A DNA stretch of 8,034 bases from positions 1 through 8,034 of the forward strand of contig JAEZMT010000403.1 of NCBI GenBank assembly GCA_023442085.1, written 5' to 3'. The notes below the pieces were generated by a model, which worked only from the letters and a program-made list of their open reading frames with translations, was not told where the DNA came from and did not search any database. This DNA is from Pseudomonadota bacterium. GTDB lineage: Bacteria; Pseudomonadota; Alphaproteobacteria; Rhizobiales; Xanthobacteraceae. This document shows positions 1 to 5,887 of this stretch, one piece after another. A program made the translations under genes and the position numbers. Each line of letters opens with the position of its first letter. The stretch's first letter is position 1.

Positions 1-2
1 GG

Positions 3-155
3 GCCATGGATCGCTACCGGACCGACTTCGAGGCGGTGCGCGAGAACAGCGCGCGTCTGCGCGCCGTGCGCGAGGCGCGCGACCGGGAGGCCGCGGCCAC
101 GCCCGCCTCCCCGAAGGCCACCAAGACGACCGCAAACCGCCGCAGCAAGGCCTGA
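3..155 (+). CDS. C-terminal part (or whole) of a small charged protein, unknown function
   Basis: The frame is open from the window edge and ends at the TGA at 153-155. An ATG at 6-8 would give a 49-residue protein, but only five bases precede it, so no ribosome binding site can be judged and the true start may lie outside the window. The product is rich in Arg, Ala and Glu. The first part (MDRYRTDFEAVRENSARLR...) looks like an amphipathic, probably helical or coiled-coil segment, and the tail (PKATKTTANRRSKA) is basic and disordered-looking. There is no signal peptide, membrane segment or catalytic motif. I do not recognise the family. GC-rich hairpins follow the stop within about 30-70 bases, consistent with a gene end. 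Confidence 0.55.
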   Translation, partial: AMDRYRTDFEAVRENSARLRAVREARDREAAATPASPKATKTTANRRSKA

Positions 156-182
156 CCCGGACTCCGCGATGGTCGCGCCGAT

Positions 183-222
183 GACGGCATTTGCCGTCCG
201 CCGATAGCGCGCACGGCGACGG
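183..222 (+). terminator. Overlapping GC-rich hairpins after the first gene, possible terminator
   Basis: GACGGCA (183-189) and TGCCGTC (192-198) form a perfect inverted repeat. The second arm can instead pair with CGGC-GACGG (214-222) through CCGTC-C-GCCG (194-203), with one bulged base. The two hairpins exclude each other. They begin 28 bases after the stop of the upstream gene. No T-run follows, so intrinsic termination is only a guess; a structured 3' end is equally possible. Confidence 0.35.
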
Positions 223-355
223 TATCATTGCCGCATCTCACGCGGCGACAGCCACGTTCCGCCCCCACCGGCTAAGGCGAGATGGCACAAATGCGGGCGC
301 CTTCCGCGCATGGCTGCCCTGCGGTGGTGAGCCCGGCGCTTGCCAGAGGCGCCGC

Positions 356-384
356 TTGACGGCAAAGTCCGCGCCGAATTCTGC
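356..384 (+). promoter_or_regulatory. Weak candidate promoter for the L,D-transpeptidase gene
   Basis: TTGACG at 356-361 is a good -35 hexamer. Seventeen bases later, TTCTGC (379-384) is a poor -10. The predicted transcript would begin near 391 and leave a leader of about 60 bases before the ATG at 451. Only the -35 is convincing. No other stretch of the 156-450 gap looks better on the plus strand. Confidence 0.28.
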
Positions 385-450
385 TCAGAGGTTGCATCTG
401 GCGCGCCACCCGCGTCAGGCAATCGACAGAAGGGACGCTTAGAGATCACC

Positions 451-1125
451 ATGACCGACGAAGTTGCCATGTCCGGGGCCCGGTCCGGCGCCCTCAGCCG
501 CCGCTCCTTCCTCTTCGGCTCGGCCCTCGGCGTCGGCGCACTGGGTCTCGCCGGCTGCTCGTCCGACGTGATGAGCCTCGCCGAAGCGCAGAAGCTCTAC
601 CCGGCGATGCCGAACGAGAAGTTTCCCATCCCCGCGCCGGATATCAGCAAGGTCAACCCAAAATACTACCGTCGTACTGTCGCCTACGAGAGCAAAGAGG
701 CGCCCGGCACCATCATCGTCGACCCGAGCAATTATTATGTCTACCGCATCGAGGGCGAAGGCAGCGCCACCCGGTATGGCGCCAATGTTGGCCGCGCCGG
801 CTTCCTGTGGAGCGGCGACGCCTATGTCGGGCGCAAGGGCGAGTGGGCGGTCTGGACGCCCCCCAAGGAGATGATCAAGCGTCAGCCCGAGGCGGGCAAA
901 TGGGCCAACGGCATGCCAGGCGGCCTCGAAAATCCCCTGGGTGCGCGGACGCTGTATCTCTACCAGAACGGCCAGTACACCCTTTACACCATCTATGCGA
1001 GCAGCGATCCCGAGTCGATCGGGTCCGGCGTCACCAGCGGCTGCGTCGGCCTGCTCAGCCAGGACATGATCGACCTTTATGACAAGACCCCGGTGAAGAC
1101 CAAGGTCGTCGTCCTGCCGGCCTGA
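451..1125 (+). CDS. L,D-transpeptidase (YkuD domain), Tat-type lipoprotein, atypical active site
   Basis: This 224-residue protein belongs to the YkuD family, whose members use a cysteine to make 3-3 peptidoglycan cross-links or to attach proteins to peptidoglycan in the periplasm. The N-terminus has a twin-arginine motif (SRRSFLF, 16-22), a hydrophobic stretch and a lipobox ending LAGC with Cys36, so an exported lipoprotein is expected. The YkuD domain covers about residues 84-223 and ends in TSGCVGLLSQDMIDLY with the catalytic Cys198. The base histidine normally 16 residues before that Cys (the HGT motif) is Tyr182 here (YASS), and the usual CIR Arg is Gly200. The ATG at 451 is chosen because it puts the Tat motif in the right place. 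The longer frame from 340 would bury that motif and has no ribosome binding site; AGAG at 441-444 is a weak one for 451. The gene seems monocistronic, with a hairpin after its stop. The family call is secure, but enzymatic activity is not. Confidence 0.87.
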   Translation: MTDEVAMSGARSGALSRRSFLFGSALGVGALGLAGCSSDVMSLAEAQKLYPAMPNEKFPIPAPDISKVNPKYYRRTVAYESKEAPGTIIVDPSNYYVYRIEGEGSATRYGANVGRAGFLWSGDAYVGRKGEWAVWTPPKEMIKRQPEAGKWANGMPGGLENPLGARTLYLYQNGQYTLYTIYASSDPESIGSGVTSGCVGLLSQDMIDLYDKTPVKTKVVVLPA

Positions 1126-1158
1126 GGCAGGCCATCGCGCGTCCCCGGTCGCGCCCGG

Positions 1159-1216
1159 CCACAAAGACAGCCTCGACCCGTGAGCCGGCCCCTGAGGCCG
1201 GCTCTGTCGTTTGTGG
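1159..1216. terminator. Bidirectional terminator hairpin between convergent genes
   Basis: A perfect 9-base inverted repeat, GAGCCGGCC (1182-1190) and GGCCGGCTC (1196-1204), encloses a 5-base loop. An outer stem pairs CCACAAA-GACAG (1159-1170) with CTGTC-G-TTTGTGG (1204-1216), leaving one bulged base; the two stems compete for base 1204. The structure sits between the stop of the L,D-transpeptidase (1125) and the stop of the alkylsulfatase (1227). A-rich and T-rich outer arms give each direction a short U-bearing tail, as expected of a shared terminator. Confidence 0.72.
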
Positions 1217-1226
1217 TCCCGCCGAC

Positions 1227-3332
1227 CTATTCGGCGATGATCTTCTCCGGCACGGCCTCGAACCCATCGGCCGCAACAGTCTCCTTGGGCCTCGCCCGCG
1301 TGCCGGGCATCACCTCGAAGCGCGGATCGAAATCGACCATGGTCGCCGCCAGCTTCGCCAGGATGCTGACATCCCCGGAGATCTTTGCGGTGCCGTCGGC
1401 AATCTGAGCGGCGAGGGTCTTCGTTCCCATCATCGTCTGCTCGAGGTCCGAGCGGTTGATGGTGAGCGTCAGATCCGGCTTCTCGGCCTGGAAGCCGGCG
1501 ATGTTGGTGAGCGTGGCGTTGTCCAGCTCGACGATGAATGTCTCGCCATTGTCCGGCGTTACGAGGTTGATGGTGAAGCGCAGGCCCTCGGCCTTCCGGC
1601 TGTCCATGCGGATGGCGAGGAAGTTCAGGAACAGCTCCGTGGTCATGGCCCGGATGACGTCGGGGCTCGACGAATTCACCTTCTCGCCCTGGGAGATGCC
1701 CGATCGCAATTCATAGGCTCCGTTGAGGAAGCTGTTGCGCAGGCCGGGGTTCTCCTGCTGGTAGCCGATCTGCTCGAAGATATCGGCCAGAAGCTCCCGC
1801 GCTTCCGTGTTCTGCGGCTCGGCCTGCACCAGCTTGTTCACGATCTCGACGGCGAGCATGTACTTACCCTCGTCATGCAGCGCCCGGCCACGGGCGATGA
1901 TCTTCGCGCTGCCACCCATCATCTCCACGTAGAGCGGCGCGGAATCGGATGGGGAGAGCGGGATCAGGGTGGCCGGGTTGCAGTCCCAGAAGCCGAGATA
2001 GCGCTGGATCACGCCGCGCGCATTATGCTGCGGCGAGCCGTGATAACCGCGGCACTCCCACTTGGCCTGAAGGCTTTTGGGCACCTCATAGACGTTGTGG
2101 ATCTCGTTGATGGTGACGCCCTGGTTGGCGAGGTGCAGCACCTGGTTGTTCATGTTGGCGTAGAGATCGCGCTGGGCGCGCAGAACCTCCTGGATGCGCG
2201 CATTGCCCCAACGCGGCCAGTGGTGGGAAGCGAACATCACCTCGGCCTTCAGGCCGAAGCGGTAGAGCGCTTCCGAAATGTACTTGGACCAGGCCAGCGG
2301 ATCGCGCACCTGCGCGCCACGAAGGGTGTAGATGTTGTGGAGGGTGGCCGTGACGTTCTCGGCCATCCACAGCGCCTTGAGGTCGGGAATCCAGGTGTTC
2401 ATCTCCCGCGGCGCCTCGGTGTTCGGGGTGTTCTGGAACACCATCCGCACACCGTCGACCTCGAACTCCTCGATAGGCTCGCGCACGAACCTCGTCGGGG
2501 CGATCAGCCCCACGGAGCCGGCCGACACCCGCGTCCCGAGACCCTGCCCCACATAGCCGTGGGGGGCTACCGTCAGCAGCAGGCCGTATTGGTAGAACAG
2601 ACGCCGGTTCATGGCATTGCCGGCATAGACGTTCTCGGAGACCGTGAAGTCCATGAAGTCGACGGGCGCGATGATCGGCACCTTTCCGGACCGCACGTCC
2701 GCCTCGTCCACGATGCCGCGCACGCCGCCCCAGTGGTCGCCGTGGGTATGGGAGTAGATGACGGCAGACACCGGCAGCCCCTCTCCCTTGTGCGCCTGGA
2801 AGAGCTTCCAAGCCGCGCGGGCCGTCTCCGCCGAAACCAGCGGATCGAACACGATCCACCCGGTCTTGCCGCGCACGAAGCTAATGTCGGAGAGGTCGAA
2901 GCCGCGCACCTGGTAGATGCCGGGCACCACCTCATAGAGCCCGTAATTGTTGTTGAGCCGCGAGATGCGGTGCAGCGACGGGTGGATGGAATCGAATTCG
3001 TCCTGCTGATCGAGGAATTGGAAGCTCTTCATGTCCCACGCGACGTGCCCCGCATCGGCGGGAATGACCATTTCCGTCATGGGCGCGATGAGGCCGCGCT
3101 TCTGCTCCTCGAAATCCCGCGTGTCGGCGAAGGGCAACCCGTCGCGCGCGGCCTTCAGCACCGCGACCGTGTGCTTGGATGGCGCCTTGCCGCGGGGATG
3201 GAAGTGGCCGGCGGCGGGCGGGGCGGGCGTATCGGCATGGGCCGCCGTGCCCTCCATGAGGAAATTGCCGCCGATGGCGAAGGCGGCGGCGGACACAGGA
3301 GCCGATTTCAGGAGATCGCGGCGGGAAACCAT
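1227..3332 (-). CDS. Alkylsulfatase, SdsA/BDS1-type metallo-beta-lactamase-fold, Tat-exported
   Basis: This 701-residue protein is a class III alkylsulfatase. The family hydrolyses alkyl sulfates such as dodecyl sulfate to an alcohol plus sulfate, using two zinc ions. The N-terminus MVSRRDLLKSA is a twin-arginine signal followed by a hydrophobic stretch and an AHA-D cleavage site near residue 33, so it should act in the periplasm. The metallo-beta-lactamase motif is SHTHGDH, with His195, His197, Asp199 and His200. Further expected zinc ligands are Glu306 (TEAP), Glu325 (AEN) and His370 (SHHWPRWG). All match the SdsA1 ligand spacing as I remember it, with a constant offset of 26. The alkylsulfatase dimerisation domain follows at about 390-535, then the SCP-like C-terminal domain at about 560-680. 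The start at 3332 is set by AGAGGAAG five bases upstream and by the Tat motif. It is divergent from a Crp/Fnr regulator. Primary versus secondary alkyl-sulfate preference cannot be decided here. Confidence 0.95.
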   Translation of the reverse strand: MVSRRDLLKSAPVSAAAFAIGGNFLMEGTAAHADTPAPPAAGHFHPRGKAPSKHTVAVLKAARDGLPFADTRDFEEQKRGLIAPMTEMVIPADAGHVAWDMKSFQFLDQQDEFDSIHPSLHRISRLNNNYGLYEVVPGIYQVRGFDLSDISFVRGKTGWIVFDPLVSAETARAAWKLFQAHKGEGLPVSAVIYSHTHGDHWGGVRGIVDEADVRSGKVPIIAPVDFMDFTVSENVYAGNAMNRRLFYQYGLLLTVAPHGYVGQGLGTRVSAGSVGLIAPTRFVREPIEEFEVDGVRMVFQNTPNTEAPREMNTWIPDLKALWMAENVTATLHNIYTLRGAQVRDPLAWSKYISEALYRFGLKAEVMFASHHWPRWGNARIQEVLRAQRDLYANMNNQVLHLANQGVTINEIHNVYEVPKSLQAKWECRGYHGSPQHNARGVIQRYLGFWDCNPATLIPLSPSDSAPLYVEMMGGSAKIIARGRALHDEGKYMLAVEIVNKLVQAEPQNTEARELLADIFEQIGYQQENPGLRNSFLNGAYELRSGISQGEKVNSSSPDVIRAMTTELFLNFLAIRMDSRKAEGLRFTINLVTPDNGETFIVELDNATLTNIAGFQAEKPDLTLTINRSDLEQTMMGTKTLAAQIADGTAKISGDVSILAKLAATMVDFDPRFEVMPGTRARPKETVAADGFEAVPEKIIAE

Positions 3333-3337
3333 GGGCG

Positions 3338-3345
3338 CTTCCTCT
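3338..3345 (-). promoter_or_regulatory. Ribosome binding site of the alkylsulfatase gene
   Basis: Read on the minus strand, AGAGGAAG lies five bases before the ATG at 3332. It rejects the longer open frame that begins at 3539 and would cross the whole divergent regulatory region. Confidence 0.75.
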
Positions 3346-3349
3346 TTTG

Positions 3350-3392
3350 TCCCACGCCGGAGGCTGGAGCCCCTTCTGGGCGGAGCGTGGGA
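3350..3392 (-). repeat. Perfect 8-base inverted repeat in the alkylsulfatase leader
   Basis: TCCCACGC (3350-3357) and GCGTGGGA (3385-3392) are exact reverse complements separated by 27 bases. The inner part contains GGCT-GG-AGCC (3363-3372) and other GC-rich pairing. On the minus-strand transcript the structure would end only four bases before the ribosome binding site. It may be an operator, a leader hairpin or a barrier to read-through; the sequence alone does not choose. Confidence 0.45.
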
Positions 3393-3416
3393 TGGGTGAT
3401 GTGCCCGCGAGCTTAT

Positions 3417-3446
3417 TTGATCGCCACACGTCGGATTGAGTAGATT
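3417..3446 (+). promoter_or_regulatory. Candidate promoter of the Crp/Fnr regulator gene
   Basis: TTGATC (3417-3422) as -35 and TAGATT (3441-3446) as -10 are 18 bases apart, each matching four of six consensus positions. A start near 3453 would leave a leader of about 20 bases before the ATG at 3473. The prediction is by eye. Confidence 0.4.
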
Positions 3447-3456
3447 TCCGCAATCC
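3433..3456. promoter_or_regulatory. Inverted repeat GGATTG-N12-CAATCC, candidate operator
   Basis: GGATTG (3433-3438) and CAATCC (3451-3456) are exact inverted repeats with a 12-base spacer. They cover the candidate -10 and start point of the regulator promoter. A dimeric repressor bound here would block that promoter, so autoregulation is possible. The half-sites are unlike the Crp (TGTGA) or Fnr (TTGAT) consensus with its short spacer, so the binding protein is uncertain. Confidence 0.38.
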
Positions 3457-3472
3457 AAGCTGGAGCCCGACC

Positions 3473-4180
3473 ATGAGCCGGCCAACCGAATTCGATGCCC
3501 TGCGCGCACATGGCTGGCTGTCCCAGACGGCGGAGACATTCCGCAATGCCGTGCTGGATCGCTGCAAGCTGAAGCGCGTCGCCCGGGGCGAGACGCTCTA
3601 TCGGGCAGGAGACGCGGCCGGTGGCCTCTACGGCCTCATTGATGGGACCTTCGGCGTCATGGTTGCGCCCGGCCAGCGCGCGCCCTTCCTCGGTATTCTC
3701 GCCCGGCCGGGCTTCTGGATCGGAGAGGCCTCCGTTATCACGCGCGGGCCGCGCGCCATCGGCATCGTAGCCACGCGGGACAGCGTCGTCGCCCATCTGC
3801 CGCTGGGCCAGTGGGATGCGATTGTCCACGCCGACGGACAGGCCTGGCGGTGGCTTGCCTACCTCACGCTGCGCAACGAACTGTTCGCGCTCGCCGTCAT
3901 CGACGCGCTGCGCATGCGCAGATCAGAGGACCGGCTCGCCGCCATCCTCGCCATTCTGGCCGAAGGGCCGGAACGGAGGCAGAAAGGGGTGGCGGAGGGC
4001 CTGTCTTCGCAGAGGCCCATCGACATTAGCCAGGACGATCTTGCCTCCATGGCCAACCTGTCCCGCTCCAGCGCCGGGCGCATCCTCGAGGCGTTCGAGG
4101 TGCGCGGCCTCATCAGCAGGAGCTACCGGACGGTGACCATTCTCGACCTCGAGGGCCTCCGGCGCCGGCGCGGCCCATGA
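3473..4180 (+). CDS. Crp/Fnr-family transcriptional regulator
   Basis: This 235-residue protein has the two-domain layout of the Crp/Fnr family. The N-terminal cyclic-nucleotide-type beta-barrel covers about residues 25-118; GEA (84-86) and Arg94 stand where Crp has its GE and RS ligand contacts. A dimerisation helix runs at about 120-148, and a winged helix-turn-helix at about 183-225 (ISQDDLASMANLSRSSAGR then ILEAFEVRGLI). The only cysteine is Cys31, so an Fnr-type iron-sulfur sensor is excluded. The effector is unknown; the RS signature for cAMP is not intact (RAI), so another small molecule or none is possible. The ATG at 3473 is supported by GGAG at 3462-3465. The gene is divergent from the alkylsulfatase, which makes control of that gene, and perhaps its own, the simplest inference. 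Alkylsulfatase control in Pseudomonas aeruginosa uses a LysR-type protein instead. Confidence 0.9.
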   Translation: MSRPTEFDALRAHGWLSQTAETFRNAVLDRCKLKRVARGETLYRAGDAAGGLYGLIDGTFGVMVAPGQRAPFLGILARPGFWIGEASVITRGPRAIGIVATRDSVVAHLPLGQWDAIVHADGQAWRWLAYLTLRNELFALAVIDALRMRRSEDRLAAILAILAEGPERRQKGVAEGLSSQRPIDISQDDLASMANLSRSSAGRILEAFEVRGLISRSYRTVTILDLEGLRRRRGP

Positions 4181-4306
4181 AGACAATAGCTGGCCGGGGG
4201 ACGTACTATCGTCGATCAGCCTGGCGTAGACGAGAGTGCTCAGCCGTCTCGCCTCCGCTTGCCCCGGTGCGTCGAACGACTCTGCAGCCGGCCCCGCATG
4301 CGGCGA

Positions 4307-4636
4307 TCAGCTGGCGAAGCTGGCCGCCGCGAGCCCAAGCACCAGCAAGCCTGCCGCGACGATCGCCCAGGTGCCCCAGTTCGGCGGCGCATTGGCGTGG
4401 GCGCGGTTGTCCTCCTCGCTTTGAGGCCGATACAGCTCGCCGAGGCTGGGGTCACCGTCGGCGATGCGGTCCCCCTTCTGCGGCGGACGCCAGTCCTGCT
4501 GCGGCGCGTGGCCGCCGGCCTCGTCGTCCGTCCCCAGCGGAGCGGCGGCGAAATCGGGGCCGCGCACCTTGTCGCGGTTCTGGCCGGTGTCGGTGGCGTG
4601 GCGAGTTCTCTCGGCGTCGGATCCCTCTTGTGCCAT
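4307..4636 (-). CDS. Small tail-anchored membrane protein, unknown function
   Basis: This 109-residue protein is supported by a strong ribosome binding site, AAAGGAG, seven bases before the ATG at 4636. Residues 1-86 are very hydrophilic and low in predicted structure, with NRDKVRGPDFAAAPLGTDDE near 20-39 and many Asp, Glu, Gln, Arg and Pro. Residues 88-107 (WGTWAIVAAGLLVLGLAAAS) form one membrane helix at the extreme C-terminus, so the protein should be anchored by its tail. There is no signal peptide. I do not recognise a named family and assign no function. It is the only minus-strand gene between two plus-strand groups, convergent with the Crp/Fnr regulator and divergent from the SMP-30-like gene, so it is probably its own transcription unit. 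The much longer frame reading through it from 5800 is antisense shadow of the next gene. Confidence 0.75.
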   Translation of the reverse strand: MAQEGSDAERTRHATDTGQNRDKVRGPDFAAAPLGTDDEAGGHAPQQDWRPPQKGDRIADGDPSLGELYRPQSEEDNRAHANAPPNWGTWAIVAAGLLVLGLAAASFAS

Positions 4637-4643
4637 GGCTGCG

Positions 4644-4650
4644 CTCCTTT
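4644..4650 (-). promoter_or_regulatory. Ribosome binding site of the small tail-anchored protein
   Basis: Read on the minus strand, AAAGGAG is a near-perfect anti-16S match seven bases before the ATG at 4636. It is the main reason to accept this small gene and to fix its start. Confidence 0.72.
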
Positions 4651-4816
4651 CGCTCTTGCCTGTCTCGCAAAGGAAAGTGCCCTGCCCCGGCAGACGTTCC
4701 AGCCCGCCCCCACGGGCGCGACGGTCAAAGCCGCAATTGCATTGAACAGGGCATCCCGTCAGGACTAGGTCTTGGCCGGGGCCGCGGCGCTGACGGTCCG
4801 TCGATCGGGGGTTTCG

Positions 4817-5734
4817 ATGCTGTTCCTCAATCCTGTCGAGCGTCTGGTCGCCGAGGTCCACTACCGGCTTGAGGAGAAGTGGCGGACGAAGCGCCGCACC
4901 GCCTGGTCGGACCCCAACCGCGCCAATGTCGAGGTGGACAGCTTCCTGGAAGGCCCCTCGTTCGACCGAGACGGCAACCTCTTCTTCGTCGACATCCCCT
5001 TCGGCCGCGTGTTCCGGCTGACGCCCGGCGGCGACTGCGAATTGGTGTGCCAGTACGACGGTTGGCCGAATGGGCTGAAGATCCACAGGGACGGCCGCAT
5101 CTTCATCTGCGACCACAAGGCCGGCCTCTTGCTGCTCGACCCCCGGACAGGGACCATCGAGCCCCTCCTCGCCTCGCGCAACAGCGAAGCCTGGAAGGGC
5201 CTGAACGACCTCGTGTTCGCCGCCGACGGCACGCTCTATTTCACCGATCAGGGCCAGACCGGCATGCACGACCCCACCGGTCGCGTTTTCCGGCTCGATG
5301 CCGGCGGCAAGCTCGACATGCTGTTGGGCAACGTACCGAGCCCGAACGGCCTCGTGCTCGACATGACCGAGAGCCGGCTCTACCTCGCCGTGACGCGCCA
5401 GAACGCCGTCTGGCGCTGCCCCATCATGACCGACGGCGCCCTCTCCAAGGTCGGCACCTACATCCAGCTCTCCGGCGGCCATGGCGGCCCGGACGGCATG
5501 GCGCTGGACGAGGAGGATGGCCTCATCGTCTGCCAGCTCGGCGTCGGCGTGTGGCGGTTCGATTCCCTCGGCATGCCCACGCACCTCATCACCGGCCGGG
5601 TCGGACGGACTCTCACCAACGTCGCCTTTGGCGGTGAGGACAACAGAACCCTGTTCATCACCGAGTCCGACACGGGCACGATCCTGAAGGTGGACATGCC
5701 GGTGGCCGGCAAGAAGATGTTTTCCCACACCTGA
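4817..5734 (+). CDS. SMP-30/gluconolactonase-like beta-propeller protein
   Basis: This 305-residue protein has the six-bladed propeller pattern of the SMP-30/gluconolactonase/LRE family (Pfam SGL). Many members are metal-dependent lactonases that open sugar-acid lactones such as gluconolactone. Repeated blade signatures are visible: LEGPSFDRDGNLFFVD (44-59), WPNGLKIHRDGRIFICD (83-99), LNDLVFAADGTLYFTD (129-144), SPNGLVLD (175-182) and GPDGMALDEEDGLIV (224-238). The expected metal ligands are Glu45, Asn130, Asn177 and Asp226, with spacing close to human SMP-30. There is no signal peptide, so it is probably cytoplasmic. The ATG at 4817 is preceded by the G-run GGGGG (4807-4811). A TTG at 4772 is in frame but would add a 15-residue tail with no clear ribosome binding site. 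The transketolase lies 153 bases downstream on the same strand, suggesting a shared catabolic role. The actual substrate is unknown, and many family members carry imprecise names. Confidence 0.9.
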   Translation: MLFLNPVERLVAEVHYRLEEKWRTKRRTAWSDPNRANVEVDSFLEGPSFDRDGNLFFVDIPFGRVFRLTPGGDCELVCQYDGWPNGLKIHRDGRIFICDHKAGLLLLDPRTGTIEPLLASRNSEAWKGLNDLVFAADGTLYFTDQGQTGMHDPTGRVFRLDAGGKLDMLLGNVPSPNGLVLDMTESRLYLAVTRQNAVWRCPIMTDGALSKVGTYIQLSGGHGGPDGMALDEEDGLIVCQLGVGVWRFDSLGMPTHLITGRVGRTLTNVAFGGEDNRTLFITESDTGTILKVDMPVAGKKMFSHT

Positions 5735-5874
5735 AGCGGATGAACTTGAACGGCGGCAAGCGGGCGCCACGCCGCTCCATCGGTGAACCAGTTTCAGCAA
5801 TCGTTGCGTTTTTCGCGTTACCGGCCTCGCGCTGCTTTCGGCATCATCGCGCGCTTAAAAGATCAAAGCACGAC

Positions 5875-5880
5875 GAGGAG
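5875..5880 (+). promoter_or_regulatory. Ribosome binding site fixing a TTG start for the transketolase
   Basis: GAGGAG lies seven bases before the TTG at 5888. No in-frame ATG or GTG nearby has a comparable site: the ATG at 5948 has none and would shave the N-terminus, and the frame upstream of 5888 encodes no family-like sequence. Confidence 0.7.
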
Positions 5881-5887
5881 ACGAACG

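Noticed and set aside
340..450. Longer start for the L,D-transpeptidase at 340
   Set aside because: It would put 37 polar residues before the twin-arginine signal, and no ribosome binding site precedes it.
1875..3443. 522-codon open frame on the plus strand opposite the alkylsulfatase
   Set aside because: It is antisense to a gene with clear family motifs, its His/Arg/Val-rich product resembles no family, and it has no ribosome binding site. High GC keeps such frames open.
4294..4303. CCGCATGCGG palindrome after the small membrane protein stop
   Set aside because: Ten-base palindromes are expected by chance at this GC content; it leaves almost no loop and has no U-run, so I do not call it a terminator.
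4696..4700. GGAAC on the minus strand as an EcfG general-stress promoter for the small membrane protein
   Set aside because: No CGTT-like -10 follows at 16-18 bases; the sequence there reads CACTTT. A five-base match alone is not enough.
4742..4770. TTGAAC plus CTAGGT as a promoter for the SMP-30-like gene
   Set aside because: The -35 is fair but the -10 is poor, so it is not better than chance in this gap.
4637..5800. N-terminal extension of the small minus-strand protein to 497 residues
   Set aside because: The extension lies antisense to the SMP-30-like gene. The ATG at 4636 has a strong AAAGGAG, while the far start has none.
5797..5807. GCAATCGTTGC as a LacI-type operator before the transketolase
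   Set aside because: Only the outer four bases on each side pair, the half-sites do not centre on the CG as in LacI-family operators, and no such regulator is in the window.
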